A DNA stretch of 64,000 bases from Blasia pusilla (lineage: Eukaryota; Marchantiophyta; Marchantiopsida; Blasiales), in the NCBI GenBank assembly GCA_050084515.1, contig CM114274.1, positions 25,358,001 through 25,422,000 of the forward strand, given 5' to 3'. Made by a program: the position numbers and the translations under genes. The notes below the pieces were generated by a model, which made no database searches, was not told where the DNA came from, and was given only the letters and a program-made list of their open reading frames with translations. This document shows, piece by piece, positions 48,261 to 61,860 of the stretch (position 1 is the first letter of the stretch; the number at the start of each line of letters is the position of its first letter).

Positions 48261-51200
48261 TCATCGTCGGTTTCCAATATATGCTGCTTCAGGTTTCAAG
48301 TTCTTCATATAGTACTTGGAACCCCTCGTAAGATTTATCTTTTGACGTCGTGCTTCAGGTATGCTTGCAACTGTGCACTCTGAAAACCCGCGATGAACAA
48401 ACCTGCACCCAAGAGAAGAAACCACTGTCTATCAACGATCTTCATTTCAGCTTACTAATTCATGGAATCCATTAAAGAAAAAGGCTAGAGAATTATGGGA
48501 ACCCCTTTGTTAAAGTCCCAATCTCTAGCGCCCTCCAACTAGGGTGTGGTCAATGACCGCATGCCTATAACAAGTGCTACACTTCATGAATATACTCTCT
48601 TTCCTCGTTTTCCACCCAAGCCAATCGCCGGCACCATCCAACCAGGGCACAAGGTTGCGGCAGGCACTGAGTAAGGAGTCAAGTCGCTGAGTAAGGAGCA
48701 AAGTCATATGGCCATGCGGAGTCCCCATGGACAATAAATCTATTCATCCATTCATTCAGTTTTGTTTGATGCCCACTATATGCAATGGGTACTCTCATGT
48801 AACATTCAGTCCCTGACCTTCCTCTATGGAGGTTTGCACTCTTGAAGTAGGTGGCCACAAGTGCCCTGGTCTCACGGAGACATAGTGAGCCACTGAAGAT
48901 GAGGAAAAATCCAACTAACTGCTTTGAGGTGCCTCTAAATCGCATCTGTCCCAAACTAACTCTTCCTAATCGATGAGATACAATCTGGTCTCAAAGTGAA
49001 GAATGGTACCAGTCTGCAGTGCGAGTTGTGAGGAGGAAAAGCTTATTGAGCTTCATGGTCGCAGCCTTCCTCTCTATGAAATCTGCTCAGTCCGCGAAGG
49101 GCCCAAAAGAGTGAAAAATAAGAACGGCAACGTCCTCCATTGATCAATAGTATTCAATGCAAAATTTATCATCTCTCAATTGAAGAAACACCTGCACTAG
49201 CAACAAAGTCTCAACCCATCTTGACCACACTTCGCTAACCTCCACATTACAGATGCAAGTCAGACAGATGACGGTCGTGTGGCTAGGTTGCACTAAGCGA
49301 TAATCACTAGCACCAATTGATTGCTGTCATGAGGAGAAGAGCACATAGAAAAGAAACTGCCATTGTGAACTTGTTCAACCTTTCAGTATGGAGGCCTATG
49401 AGCAAGAGACGCAATCAAAAGCAGTAGGCCAGGTATGAAATAGCAACCAGACCTATTAAGGCATCCCCTATTCCATGACCTCGACATTCAGGTGCCACAG
49501 CAAAGGCAGCCACTTCCCCACATTTCTCATCATAGTATGGGAAGAGTCCCGCACATGCTATAATGGAACCGTCCCTTTCCACCACTGTATAGTTTTTGAC
49601 TTCCTGTTCAAGCTGCATCACTTGAGCACAGTGAGAGCAGTTTTCAACTCGGTATTTGTGTGTACTGTTATGGTTAGACAAGATCATAACAGGAGTATTC
49701 TGGTTAGCAATCTCAGCAGGTGATCCACAACTTCCACTTTACAGGATAGTCCTGTGATACTTGATCAAAATTGTGCTTTCATTCATGATCAGCAATCAAA
49801 ACTATGCTTCCACTTCTGATGATCAAGTTTCACACGGACCACCCCAATGTTGCATGAGAGGAGACTGTCCTCATATGGAAAGCATATGTACCAGAGCAAA
49901 CTACGTCACAATTCAACTGCTGACGAGAGTGGGAAATGTATACTGATTTTGGGTTGAAAAATACCTGCTTGCGTGGCCTACTCACTAGTATCCCACTGTC
50001 TTCTAGAGGTCGCATGAGCTCCATAATACCGTATATGTCATTATGGTTTGCAGGTCGTGTTCCTTCATACGTATCACTACACAAAACCATAACAGATGAT
50101 GACATAAGTGAACACTGAGGTGAGTTTGAAAGGTTGCGCATTAGATGTTCACAGCACCTCATCAGGAAATCCATCGGACTTCTCCAGACTCAGTCTAGAT
50201 TGTTACAGCCTAAGAAACATGCTTGGACTTTTCCAGACTCAATCTAGATTGTTACAGGGTAAGAAGCTTGCTTCAAACCTTCGATCTCAGGGAAGAAGGT
50301 AATCTCAAAATTACAGTAAAATCGTAGTGAGAAAAAAGGGGCTCTTGCGACGACTTAGATGTCCACCGTTCCCTTCTAGCTCAGATTAAGGGATCCATAT
50401 CCCCTTTTCAGAAAAGGAATGTAGAGAATTGGTTGAAAAACTCCCCTCAGACCGCTTTCAGAGTAATCAGTTATTCATCTCTGGTAAACAATGAACTCAC
50501 GATCATTGGTGGTTCAGAGAAACTTCAGGTTGAAAAAACTGCTCTTGTTGACGTTGTTGCGATGAACAGAAATGCACACATCATCACCTATACTTCTAGT
50601 TGTTACTCTTCAAGGGGGAATGGAGTTCTTAGTGGCTTGAAGAACCTGGGATTGGGAGAAGTGAACTTTCCTTTCAAGCACTAACTTCTCTTCAGATGCA
50701 TCCTTATGTCCATAGGCTTCACTTTCTGAAAAGTTATCCACCTTACAGTTGAGGCGATGGTTGTGATGATGTAGCTTACATGAAGCATTTTAATTAGACT
50801 ACAAACCATCTCTTGTTACTAGATCTTAATTTTTGAAGATTGTCAAACCCTCTGTGTAAATCATGACTCCATAGAGGATCTTTGCGTGGCAGTCTCAACC
50901 ACATGCAAGAAGGTTTTGTTCCACCCATATGAGACAAGCTTGGCTAGCAGATCTGATTCCATTCAGGATTGTGCACACTCAGTCACTCGCGAGACGCGAT
51001 CTGGACATTCGCATGGTCTGGAACCACTGGAATGCCAGAAAGAAAAAAGAGAGGGATAGTCAGACGTGTCTTAACATGGAAGGGCAGATGCATGTATCGG
51101 TGTTCATTAAATTCTTGCGCAAAAACAGCTCATGTACACAAATTTGTAAGAAGCAATGGGTTGACCTTTCTATTTATAACACTCCCAGTAGACATGTGGC

Positions 51201-54200
51201 CATGGGAGTTTACACTGGGTATGTAGAGATAGTTTACACTGGATATATATATATATCTCTTTGCTGATCAAACATGGCAAAGATAGTGTACCTTCAAGAT
51301 TTACTTTCACTCCTATGAGCAACCAAGTCCTCTAGAGCTAAGTTGCAGGAATCTGGTTTCCTCTGGAGAACAGATTTGCAACTCTTCTTGATCTCAAAAC
51401 AGCAGTACACTGTCTGAGTTGGCCACTAAACAAGATGGTCTTCATCCTTCAGGACTGGAGAGGCAAGTTATGTTTGGGTTTGCACAGCGTCTGCTCTTGT
51501 AGGATTATGTTATGTTGGAGTTTCTTTTACAAGTTTAGATATGCCATTTGCGTTGAAGCTGATCAAAGACATATATGATTATTGGCTGGACTTATTTTTT
51601 GCCTCCATCAGCGACTGCCTTCACTTCATTCAGCGATCCATCATGAAAATCTCCTCCAAACTGCCCAGTTAAACAAGTGAGTTATGACTCCTTCGGATTC
51701 AAATTCCATTTACCTACAATAACGTACAAATAGCTTTATGCACGGATGGCTTGCTGTCCAGGAACTTCCACCATTCCCATGGGACCAAGATCAGCTTCCG
51801 CATGAACTGTGCTTCATCCCTTGTTTCCCCTTGATGTGTTATTCAACACCAGTCCTGACTACTCAATTTTTTTACTTTCTTCCCACTAGTGCTGTTACTT
51901 TTGTAACACACAACGGCCATCGTGGACACTGCCAGGCCACATCATTTCTCTTTCCTAATGTTTTGATGGCACAGGAGTAAAATTCCTTCAGGTATTTCTC
52001 AATGAGAGTGGAGAGGATAATTCCTGATTACAAAGCTGTAGAAGTATGTTCAACTCAGTATAAACATATCAAGAGAATTTGAATTTGATAATCAAACCTC
52101 ATCGAGAATGCAATGCAATGATTTTCCAGCCCATGCGATAAGCTACCTAAACAAATTTGAGATAGTTGACACCAGAACTGTCTGTAACCTGTTGTAAGGT
52201 ACCAAGGTAGTAAGTTCACAGACGATCTCACAGAATTGTCCTTCGTTTGTGCTTAATTTGGAGGTGGGCATGCTTGACAAGCTTCTGTTAGTGAGGTCAT
52301 GCTTAGAAAGCATATTGCTCAAAGTGAAGTGATGACGGAAATGTGAAATCTCATCAAGCATCAGTCAAAAAGATGCGATCGAAGATATGATGTTCTCTTT
52401 AAAAATAATGAGTAGGAGAAGAGAATAAAAGCATTAGAAAGTTCCAAACTAATTAGAATTCCAGATGAGATCACTTCAAATAAAGTGTAAGTGCTACCAA
52501 ATAGATTAACAATACATTTCTTCCAGAAAACATGCATGTCTGTCAAAAGAACTGACGGATACCAAGAACAGGGGAGTTGAATAACAGACCTGGAAATCAT
52601 AGTCCCAATTCCATCGCGGGTGTACAGTTCAAGGAACAGTGCCCCTTGAACATTGCTATCCAATAAATGTACGCGCCTCACACCATTCTGCCCGAATCCA
52701 GATCACAGCAATTTAGATAAAGGAAAAGCAATCCAGACTTCAGCAACAAAAGTCATAGGTATAAAACAGCAACAAAAGATATAAGAAATGAATTTACTGA
52801 GTCTGAGGTTCTACAATGTAACGTGAGTTTCTACAACTCTATACTTCCCGGTGTACGAAACTTGATATCAGATAATCTTAAAACTTTGCTGCTAATGATT
52901 ACAAATAAAAACCAACTGTGGCCCAGCGATTGACCCTAAAAGTAAGAACACTCTTAAATCATCAAGTACAGATTCCAAACTCTCTGTTAAACTCGAATAA
53001 TTCAATCTACTTCCCCACTTTCCTTTCCAGGAACTACTATTCACAAAATCTGAGGTGAAGATGCTTACTCGGCAGACAAATACGGCCGCTGTAAGTTCAG
53101 ATAAGAAACCATCCAATCTATATTGTCTCTCTTCACCACCAATTGCAAATCCACTATAGGTTCCTTTAACAGCATTTCTCGGAGATGACCCGACACTGCC
53201 CTCATGAACACCTATATTTCCTGACATACCAGAACTTCCATTCTTCCCAATTGCCTCAGAGCTGCTACCATTTTGTGATTGGAGACCAAGGCTCTGGACA
53301 TAGGCTGGACCAGCAACAGCTCTCACATACTCAGCAGCAATATTGCTGCCGCTGGCTCGATCACGTATCAGCTTGTCAGCCTCCTGAAGTGTCAAAAAGC
53401 GTACCAACCGGGAATCATCATCATGAATGGGTCCATCAAGAAGACACATCATTTTATCTGCTTGAAGCGCCACTGCACAGGCAGTTGCAACTTCATATGT
53501 GCTGCAGTCAATATCCAAAAGTCAAGAATTAGAAAGGAAAGTTTAAGAAGCATCATCAGGTGTGTTACCACTCTAAACACGAACTAGATTTTTTACTAGG
53601 GCAACTTCCACATTGTTGATAATGCCAAGCAGTACCTTGCGATGATGGCTACTGGGGACATTAAACCCATCTATAATATTTTGAGACTTTGCTTTCAGCA
53701 AGGCACGTCTACATGAGGAGCTTAAAATCACTCAAGATACTTGCTTGCAGTTCAAGACTTCCCCAGTGGCCGAGTAACCAAGGTTGGTCAGCATGACAAT
53801 ACAATTACTGTCCAGTCTCTCTTTTATACGGGCAGTATCGATTCTTTTCACCTCTCCAGTTGCACCAAAATCAACCCCATTCACCACCCCCCGCCTCTGC
53901 AACAAATTCAATCATATGAGTCTCCGTAGCTTCAAAATCTCCATACAAACACCGCTCCGTGCTACGTTTTAATTATTACCAAATTCAAAGAGATTCTCTT
54001 CGAGACATTTTCAAATCCACAAAATCCTGGGAGGATGACACATACATATCCATGACTTCATACATGATCAGACAATTCAGCAAGCCACCAATGTTTCATT
54101 ACTTTCTCACATCCACATCAGTCACAACTAAAGCTGATAGCTGGTTATGTATAAACAGCTAGGATCGTCACCTTGGCAGCAAGAAAGTTCCCACTTGCTA

Positions 54201-55713
54201 CCGACACCTCATGCCAACGGTCATTATCTCCATGCCTGCGAATGCTTGGAATAGATGGGCCTCGTGATAGCTTGGCTTCTATATCAAGACGAATTCGTCC
54301 TGCTGCTTCCATAGAGGCTGCCAAAGCCTCTGCGTCAGTGATGCGGTATGGTCCAGAATACTGTGGTTGGTGACCTGCTCAATACCACCCTTCTTCTTAT
54401 TTGATAATCTTGCAAAGGCTGTTTATCCTAATTTGGAAAAAGAAAACGCAATCTGGAAAAGATGAACCAATGCCAATGCAAATGTATCACAACTCCAGTC
54501 TGCTATGAGGTCCATCTGCAAAGTAACTGACGAGCAGAAGCGGCACACTGAGCTATCAGCATCCTGCCAATCAGATTTAAGCCTTCCCCCTGCTCCAGCC
54601 AGTCACAAAATGTGGCCTGGGTAAGAGAAATCCACCACCATGAGAAGTATATATCCACGGATGCTGTGAAAGGATTTTCAATCCCTTTTGTATTTAGTTA
54701 ATAGACTCAAGTTCATACTGAACAGATTTGAACATCATTGAAAGCCCTGTACCTCTTTCCACTAGAAGTTTGTCAATCTGCACGTGTGTTCCTGGTATGA
54801 TCACTAGCTTGATACCCAAGCCATGAAGAAGAAGGATGTCCTACATGAGCAGTTACCAGTAGTCAGAAACTCACTTCGGATGAGTGTACACAGAGCTACC
54901 ACCACAAAACTTTGTGAAGTAGAGATGCAGCAGTAATCCGACTGCTGCTGCATCACTACTGTAACAAGTTTTGAGGTGACACCTAAAGAATGCCATCAAA
55001 AGTGAGAACCTCACTTAGGTGAGTGTACACATAGCAATCACCACAAAACTGCGAACTTTTGCAGTAAAGATATGGCAGTAGTAGTCGTGGGCTGACCTGA
55101 AGCATGCCCTCAAAAGTCAGAACCTCAATTAAATGAATATGCCCATGGCAACCACCACAAAATTTATTGCGGTAGACATGTAGTCGCAGTACTATAGGAG
55201 TACGAGTGGGAGCAGGAGTAGTGGGCTGACCTGAAGGATGCCATCGATATTAGTGCGATTTGCTATGACTTCACCAGGTAGAACGAGAACAAAGATGCTG
55301 GACCTGTATCCTTGAATATAAGGCCAGGCCTCCCGAAACCAGTGGACAAATTGACTTTCTTTCATCTCCTCTCTCACTCCCATTTCGGAGAGCGTCTCGT
55401 CATCTTTCTTCGCCTCCTCGCTCGAGACTCTTCCCACACTCTGTCCCACGCACTTGGTTCGAAACTGGAACGTCTTTGCAGGTACACCCAGAGAGCTGAA
55501 AGAGGGTGGCTCCCTGCACGAGTTGCTGATCAGAGAACGCCCTCCAGTCGTTGCAGGGAAACCACGACCACCTTTGACATGCGAAACTCGCTGAGAATCA
55601 TCAACGACAGCCATTCTCTTGGCTCTCTTCCCACACAAGGCTCTCTCAGAACGCACACTCGGCAAACTCCCATCGTGTTGGCGAAACACATTCCAGCACG
55701 GACACCGCAACAT
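48261..55713 (-). CDS. NAGS: N-acetylglutamate synthase (10 exons, 647 aa)
   Basis: Minus-strand exons: 55231-55713, 54753-54840, 54172-54374, 53745-53896, 53069-53501, 52590-52687, 49965-50076, 49453-49612, 49010-49082, 48261-48402. It makes N-acetylglutamate from glutamate and acetyl-CoA, the first step of plastid arginine synthesis. The first ~115 residues are basic and Ser/Arg-rich, fitting a transit peptide. The amino-acid-kinase fold follows ([46 protein letters not shown] or its spliced form; [24 protein letters not shown]). The C-terminal GNAT domain has [16 protein letters not shown], the acetyl-CoA loop [21 protein letters not shown] and SKYYMKNL. All phases agree. Intron 4 uses a GC donor and intron 6 is 2.5 kb. 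Confidence 0.95.
50178..50271. repeat. 47-bp tandem duplication in NAGS intron 6
   Basis: Two adjacent copies of CTTCTCCAGACTCAGTCTAG plus TTGTTACAG. The second copy has CTTTTCCAGACTCAATCTAG. Each contains an AG acceptor-like sequence. Confidence 0.8.
53502..53744 (-). other. Inferred GC-AG intron of NAGS
   Basis: The donor reads AA|GCAAGTATC and the acceptor TGCAG|CACATATG. Only this donor keeps phase and restores LNCNTYEVA, which is conserved in plant NAGS. The nearest GT (GTATCT, four bases on) would shift the frame. Confidence 0.85.
54900..55244. repeat. Tandem duplications in NAGS intron 1, including the exon 1 donor
   Basis: The true exon 1/intron 1 boundary (plus strand GTGGGCTGACCTGAAGGATG, 55221) recurs as GTGGGCTGACCTGAAGCATG at 55087 and as a weaker copy at 54973. 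Between them AACCTCA(C/A)TTA and GAGTGTACACA or ATGCCCATGGC, then CCACCACAAAA, are also repeated. Confidence 0.75.
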
Positions 55714-58573
55714 GTTCTCCGCCGCTGCACTGGAGAGAGAAACTGAAACTGCCTTCTCTTGCTCGCTCCAGCTACAGCTTCAATGCAGCCCAATTAGACC
55801 TCACACCCTGAGGGCCATTCACACCAACCACATGCACACAGCACAGTTCAGATGCAGTATCGACAAACCCAATGAACCATCAGCAGGACTCGCTGAGCGA
55901 CCCAAAGAAAGAACCATTGGGACACATCTGCTGCCACAAATCGGAAAACTCGCCCATCCCTGCCTGCACCTTTCAGCGGGAGCAGACCAGCCACGATCCA
56001 TTCATCCACCCGTCTATCCGGGAGTGCATGCATTCATGGAACAATTCCGAGCAGCAGACAGGCGCATCCTCTCGATTCGATGAGGGAAGAACACGAGAGA
56101 GACGGGGCCTCATGTGCACACATCAGAACAGCCACTTCGGAAGTTGAGGTGTGAGGCAATTGCAATTGCTCCTGGCCATGGCTTGCAAGCGCACCGACCT
56201 CAGACGCCCTCGATGAGATTGCATACGCCGCTGCTTCGAACCCCTCTCACAATCTGCTGCGCCCTTCAGTACGAGAACCGCTGCAATTTTGCAAGCGCAC
56301 GTTCTGAATCTCTGTCCCTGAGTGTCGGAATCCTGCAGGCTAAGAAGAGGCTACCTATGTAGGAGGGGGACAGGAGATGGCAAGCACTCACTCCATCAAA
56401 ACTGCGAAATCCAAACTGGAGTGTGGCCACATCCACACATTTCCTGCAAATACTAGTGAAAGCAAAGAATCAAGAACTCATTTGACCATAGCCCACATTC
56501 GACCAGACCTCTCTACAGTCGGCACGAGAAACTAAAATCCATAGAACCAACTCACAGCACAGCCCATTCTAGTTCTCGTGCCACCATGACTTCCCTCATC
56601 CGTCCTGAAGCAGCGGACCACATTGCACGACTTCTCTCCCTGTGCTAAACATATAAATATACATTTGTATTTATATTTACCCACAGGCATCGAGGGGCAC
56701 AAACAGACAGAAAGAAAGAATTGTACTCAACACCATAACTGCAAACTGGACGAGATCAGCTACACAACCCCATCCTCACAGACAAGACCAGCATCAGCAG
56801 ATGGAGCCTGCGCTCGATTTCGTCAGCAGATTGCAGGCAGAGTGATGGGCTGGACTACCTCTCCTCCTCCACTGGCTTCGAGAGCCAGCACCCTCTCTCC
56901 AACTACTCAGCAGGGGGTTCCAGTGACGTGGATCACATGCTCAGGACTTACCCACCTAAATCTCACCAGAAAACCAGGAAACGCTTCGAGCTCAGTAAGT
57001 TCTTGTGAGGGCACTTACAGAAGGAGGGCGAGAGACGAGGAAGGCATGGGGTTCCTGCCCTCGTTGCTTGCACATCATTCCAGCACCTCATCACTCACCT
57101 CCCCAGCTTCCAATCTGCCCTCACAATCAGGAACCCACCTCCAGCTGCGTGAGATAGAAGTCACTTTCGGATGAGAATGAGAATGAGAGAGAGAGAGAGA
57201 GAGAGGACAGGAATGGAATTTCAGTCTCTGATACTATTGGACTGCCACTGATTATCCAGAATTGCAATCTCAGCAGAAGAGGCCTTAAGTTCTCGCTAAT
57301 TAAGTAGGCAGGCGATTCCAACGAGTGGGACAAACACTTACCCATGAGCTGCTCAACCAGCTCCCAACACCCACAACTCATTCATTGCCTCTCCCAATTC
57401 ACACCTCTCTCTCTTTCTCTCTCTCTCACTACATATATACACCACCAAAGGCACTGCTCAATTATCACTCTTTCTCGAGCTCGTACCAGTTCTAACGACG
57501 CAGTCCACGAGCAGTGCACGCGCCATGCTTTTATGGGGGGAGGAGAGAGGGGGCAATCGACGCAGTGGGAGAGGGAGAGTGGAGCGTTTGGTGATGGAGT
57601 TGGGAGAGGTGAGTGAAGGAATATTAGAATAGATGAGTGAAAGATTTGAGCGGTTGTGTGTCCGTTTGTGGGTGTCTACTACTGCTATCATTATTATTAT
57701 CCTTTCACCATATCCCTTTTCTCTCTCTCTCTCTAAAGCAACTCCTCCTGCCATTTTGTCTCCATGTGCACACAAAACACCTCTCTCTCTCACTGTTTTT
57801 CTTTTTGGTTTATAAATGTTTTCCTTTCTTATGCATATTAGGTTATTCTTTTCGTTGGAGAGTACAATCTTGAATGTGATTTTCTTTGGGTTTATATGTA
57901 TGTATATGAATCTGGATTTTGAGAGCTTTTCAAACGCTCCAATCAACTATGATTTGCGGTGGCCAAATGGGGCCCCCTAACTATGGGAATGCACTATGCA
58001 TACTTCCTAAACTCTAGCTACTTGCCAACGTCACAAACTCGCTTGCTCCTAACAACGCATGGAGCACTAGGGCTAGTTCCCTAGTGCTCCATTTTGTAAG
58101 CTCTCTAGTTCTCATCCATTTAGCTTCCCTCACACAAAATCTTATGAAAGATAATGTAAAATTTACAGGCCATTAGTAGGGATGAAACATGAGAAAAAGG
58201 AAATATCTTTGCACACTCAAAATAATTAGGAAATAAATCAGTTTGACAACTAAAATGTGCCCTTTCCATTTTTCAATTAGAAATTTTTGTCTTCTCCGCA
58301 ATGCTCTATCCGCTTGAAAAAAAAGAGACACCCGAATTAATGATTAGTCAAGGTGAATGACCAGCAACCACTTCAAATCAACCCCCATATCTGTGCACGC
58401 TATAATACTACCAATATGCTTTATCGAGATAAATATTGATAATGTGGAGAAATAAAACTCTATGAATTGGTAATTCTCAAAAGTATGATGACATTGATAA
58501 AAAAAATCTAGAAAGCAAAATTAATTTTCCAAATATTCCCACTATGACTGGAATAATAATATGCATGTTCTAA
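55714..58573. other. 5' flank of NAGS and CT/GA-rich DNA
   Basis: It includes CT or GA runs near 57184-57205, 57406-57427 and 57717-57735. Long open frames occur here (for example 56623-57174 on plus) but lack recognisable domains, and the sequence is simple and biased. No gene is claimed. Confidence 0.45.
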
Positions 58574-58620
58574 TCTATATAATTAAAAGAGGATGGGATT
58601 AGAGGAAACCCTCCTCGGAT
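58574..58620 (+). mobile_element. Helitron 5' terminus (3' end not found)
   Basis: After a flanking A at 58573 the sequence reads TCTATATAATTAAAAGAGG, then ATGGGATTAGAGGAAACCC. This matches the 5' ends at 60510 and 62083 (minus). No hairpin-CTAG end was located downstream. Confidence 0.55.
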
Positions 58621-59449
58621 GTTCACCAAGTCTCGACTAGTGCGGGCATTCTTTGTAACGTCTGTCGACACATCTTGAGATTTCCTCAATGGATTAAAAA
58701 TTAACCGTGAAGAGACATGATGAGTAAAATGTAGTGATCGGAAATTAGTTGTTTAGTTAGAAAATGGATGGCAATCTCGAGGAAAGTGTACGGGAGACTC
58801 CAGAAAAATTTCCGAATTAATTCAAACAATGTGTATTTTCAAGGTAAGAATGAGTTTTTTGGATGGCGGCAGATGTATGTCCATGGGACTTGGGTTGGTG
58901 CTAGGGTACCAGTTTCAAGGCCTTAACTAATTCCAAACCTTATCTATGTCATTAGTGGAATAAAATTCGTATGGAATTAGCACAACCCGGCAATCAAATT
59001 CTTGGTGGAAATCATCAACTTTATAATGGTAAACTAGGCATCCAATGAAACTCTTGCAAAAGAAAACTCAAGACTTGCCATTTTCTTTGAGAAATGCCAA
59101 GAAATCATCTACATACGAAAATAACCAAAACGGCCAAAAATCTCCCGGGAACAACTGATTAGACCCATAAGAAGTCCTGAGAGAGTCGGCTGCTTTTACA
59201 GAAAATCCAAAGGCTTATCCAGGATCCAAGAAAAAACTTGATAGATGAAAAATACTAGCCGACCTCTGATGTTGACACCTATCTTCTTAAGGTCCTTCTA
59301 TTATCAAACCTATCCTTTGAAGACCCTTCTATTGTTAAAACCTATCATCTTAAGACCCTTCTATTATTAATAAAGATCATGTAATTTAAAAATAATTAAA
59401 TTGAAAATTAATACAATATATAAGTTTTATATATATATATATGACAAAC

Positions 59450-60170
59450 GAAACTTCCCATCACCGACGTTGGGAACTCGACGTAGGTGAGAAGTCTACG
59501 ATTCAGACCATTGACACGTCGGCTTTTCATTGCCGAGTGCCGCGCCTCTCAATGTCACTTGGCGTTATGTGAGGACACATCTCATGCACATGTGCTCAGC
59601 GTAGCACATGTCCTCTCGGCCGCACTCGACCGGATGTAATGTGTGGGGCTTGGACAGTGATGGCAGGCAGTAGGAGCATGTAACCTCCGGGTGTGGTCTG
59701 CCTGACTCTGGACTCTAGAGGGAAGAGTTAGGGCGGGCCCCATGCAGTTCGACACCAAAGATCGCGTGGGTCCTAGGCCGAAGGTCCCGCACTTGGGTCT
59801 GCAAGACGTTATTTCACCCGCGGTAAGGTGTGACGGTTTCTGACGAAGAGTGCGAGATAAAGTGGAGTGTTCAAGTCTCATGGACGGAAATGACAGATAG
59901 TGAACAGGGTATCAAAAATTCTGTGAACCGGCTAGAGTCCTTCCCCAACCAAAGACGAACCTTGCTATCTCGTGCCGAGATTTTTACAGCGCATAAGGAC
60001 CAAGGACCACTCATTGGTCCCTAAAATCTTAACCGTCGAATCTTTGTCACAGGCAGCTTGCGAGCAAATAAAACCTCCATGGGGACCTGCCCTTAGAAGC
60101 CAAGACTTTCGTATGAGGGGAGTAGGTTTGCAAGAGAGAAGATTCCCATCGGTGCCCTGACTTTCCATTT
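59450..60170. other. GC-richer insert-like block
   Basis: About 700 bases stand out from AT-rich surroundings. They contain a 9-bp stem ACATGTGCT/AGCACATGT (59588-59611). No protein or transposon ends were recognised. It may be part of an unidentified mobile element. Confidence 0.4.
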
Positions 60171-60509
60171 AATTAATTTTGGAAATTTTAAGACGAATTG
60201 ATGGATGCGGATCTTCGGTTGAGTATCCAATGCGTATTTCTATTCGCAATTTATTTTTATCGTAATTAGTTCTCTAGTAATAATACTCATCTGGTCGTGT
60301 GTTCCGTGTCGTATCTACTTTTATTTTCCTCAATTTTATTCCAGAAAGTGCTAAATGTTGCCTTTTCTTTAAAAAATATCTTTATATTATTTCCATTACT
60401 TTTGAATTTTACATTTCTTTAAATGCATTTTTTTGTACGCATGGGTTGTAAGACCTTATAACCCATAGGGAGATCATCATCACCAAATCTTGAACAAGTA
60501 CGCAAACCA

Positions 60510-60724
60510 TTTATATAATTAAAAGAGGATGGGGTTTGATGATATCTTATGTTATGTTAATTTAGTTTTTGTGTTGAAACGTGTACGTTTTGGCCTTTGT
60601 ATGTGATGACATGTATAACACGAGAACTAAATTAACATAACAAAAGACTAAAATTAAATTAGCAGGAAAAATGTCTTTCTTCACGTGTGATTTTCACCTG
60701 TGCATAGCATGGGCATTGTGATAG
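60510..60724 (+). mobile_element. Non-autonomous Helitron (215 bp) with internal inverted repeat
   Basis: The 5' end is TTTATATAATTAAAAGAGG after an A. The 3' end is CCTGTGCATAGCATGGGC, then ATTGTGATAG, followed by T; CTAG has become ATAG. Inside, 60551-60575 and 60617-60641 form an inverted repeat with 23 of 25 positions paired. Confidence 0.65.
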
Positions 60725-61860
60725 TATGAATAAAACCGCAGAGTATTAGTAAGGTTTTCCGAAGAAGTGTGCGATGTGATCTCTCAAATCGAATAGTAAA
60801 AAAAATTAACCATTGTGCGGCCCCTTTGAGAGGGGAAGAAATTTGTCTTGGAGAGATTGTGAGTGGTGAATTGATAGCGGAATCCGCGTAGAAAGGTTAC
60901 ATGAAGAGGAATGAAAAAAAGAGTTTTCTACAGAGGCTGTAAACAGTGTAAAAGAAAAACTTTAAAATTTTTGATGTTATGTGTATATTGGTAGACTATA
61001 TATCATTTTGAAGATATAAAATCATTTGGCATTAGTGTCCTACATCTGCATTGCATTTGTAGATTATAAGCGCATGAATTGCCTGTGACATAAATATTGT
61101 ACAAAACATGTCTTCCCACATCTCGGATTTCCTAAAATATGGACAAATCCATATGTCTTGTCTCTAAATGCCTCAAAAAAACATACTTGATGATGGTTCA
61201 ATTATAAGATATTTAACGTGGGATAATATTTATTGTGGTATGTTGGGTTTTAGGGGATTTTGAATAACGAAAGAAATGTTGCAATTAACCATTAGATCCA
61301 AGATAACAATAAATTTTGCAATAACCTCATATTATACACTTTAGTCCACATGTATTTCATTGCATTCTTTTAAAGATCTCTCCTATATCTTCAATGCTTG
61401 TAAGGAATATCATATAAACACATGCATGGATATATATGCCCAACCTACTAACATTATCTTTGACTCTGCTGTAAAAGCAATGCTACGTAACAAAATATTG
61501 TAAGAGAATTCATTCCATAGGTGCAATGGATAATATTTAGTATAAAAATTGACTTTTTGAGTCCAATATACCTACTTATAGAGGGAGTTAATACCAATAA
61601 ATCACCTTGTGGTTGGACGATGTGCCTTCAACAACTTCTACTTCTCAAAATAGTCAACAAAAGTTACATTAGATAGACCCTTTGGACGATCTGAGTAAAG
61701 CCCAACAAGATATATACATAGTACACAAGATTTTTGGTAAGGCTAATGTCGTCATTTCAAGACTCAAGTCCATCCATCATTGCTCCTAATATCATTCACA
61801 GATGTATCTCATCAAGTCCCTCAAGGCCGAGGACCTTTGCAGATTTTATTATAATAGTTA
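60725..61860. other. AT-rich, no gene recognised
   Basis: Nothing supported on either strand. Confidence 0.5.

Noticed and set aside
56623-57174. 183-codon open frame on the plus strand
   Set aside because: No domain; Ser/Thr/Pro-rich from simple DNA. It lies in the NAGS 5' flank and has no splice or homology support.
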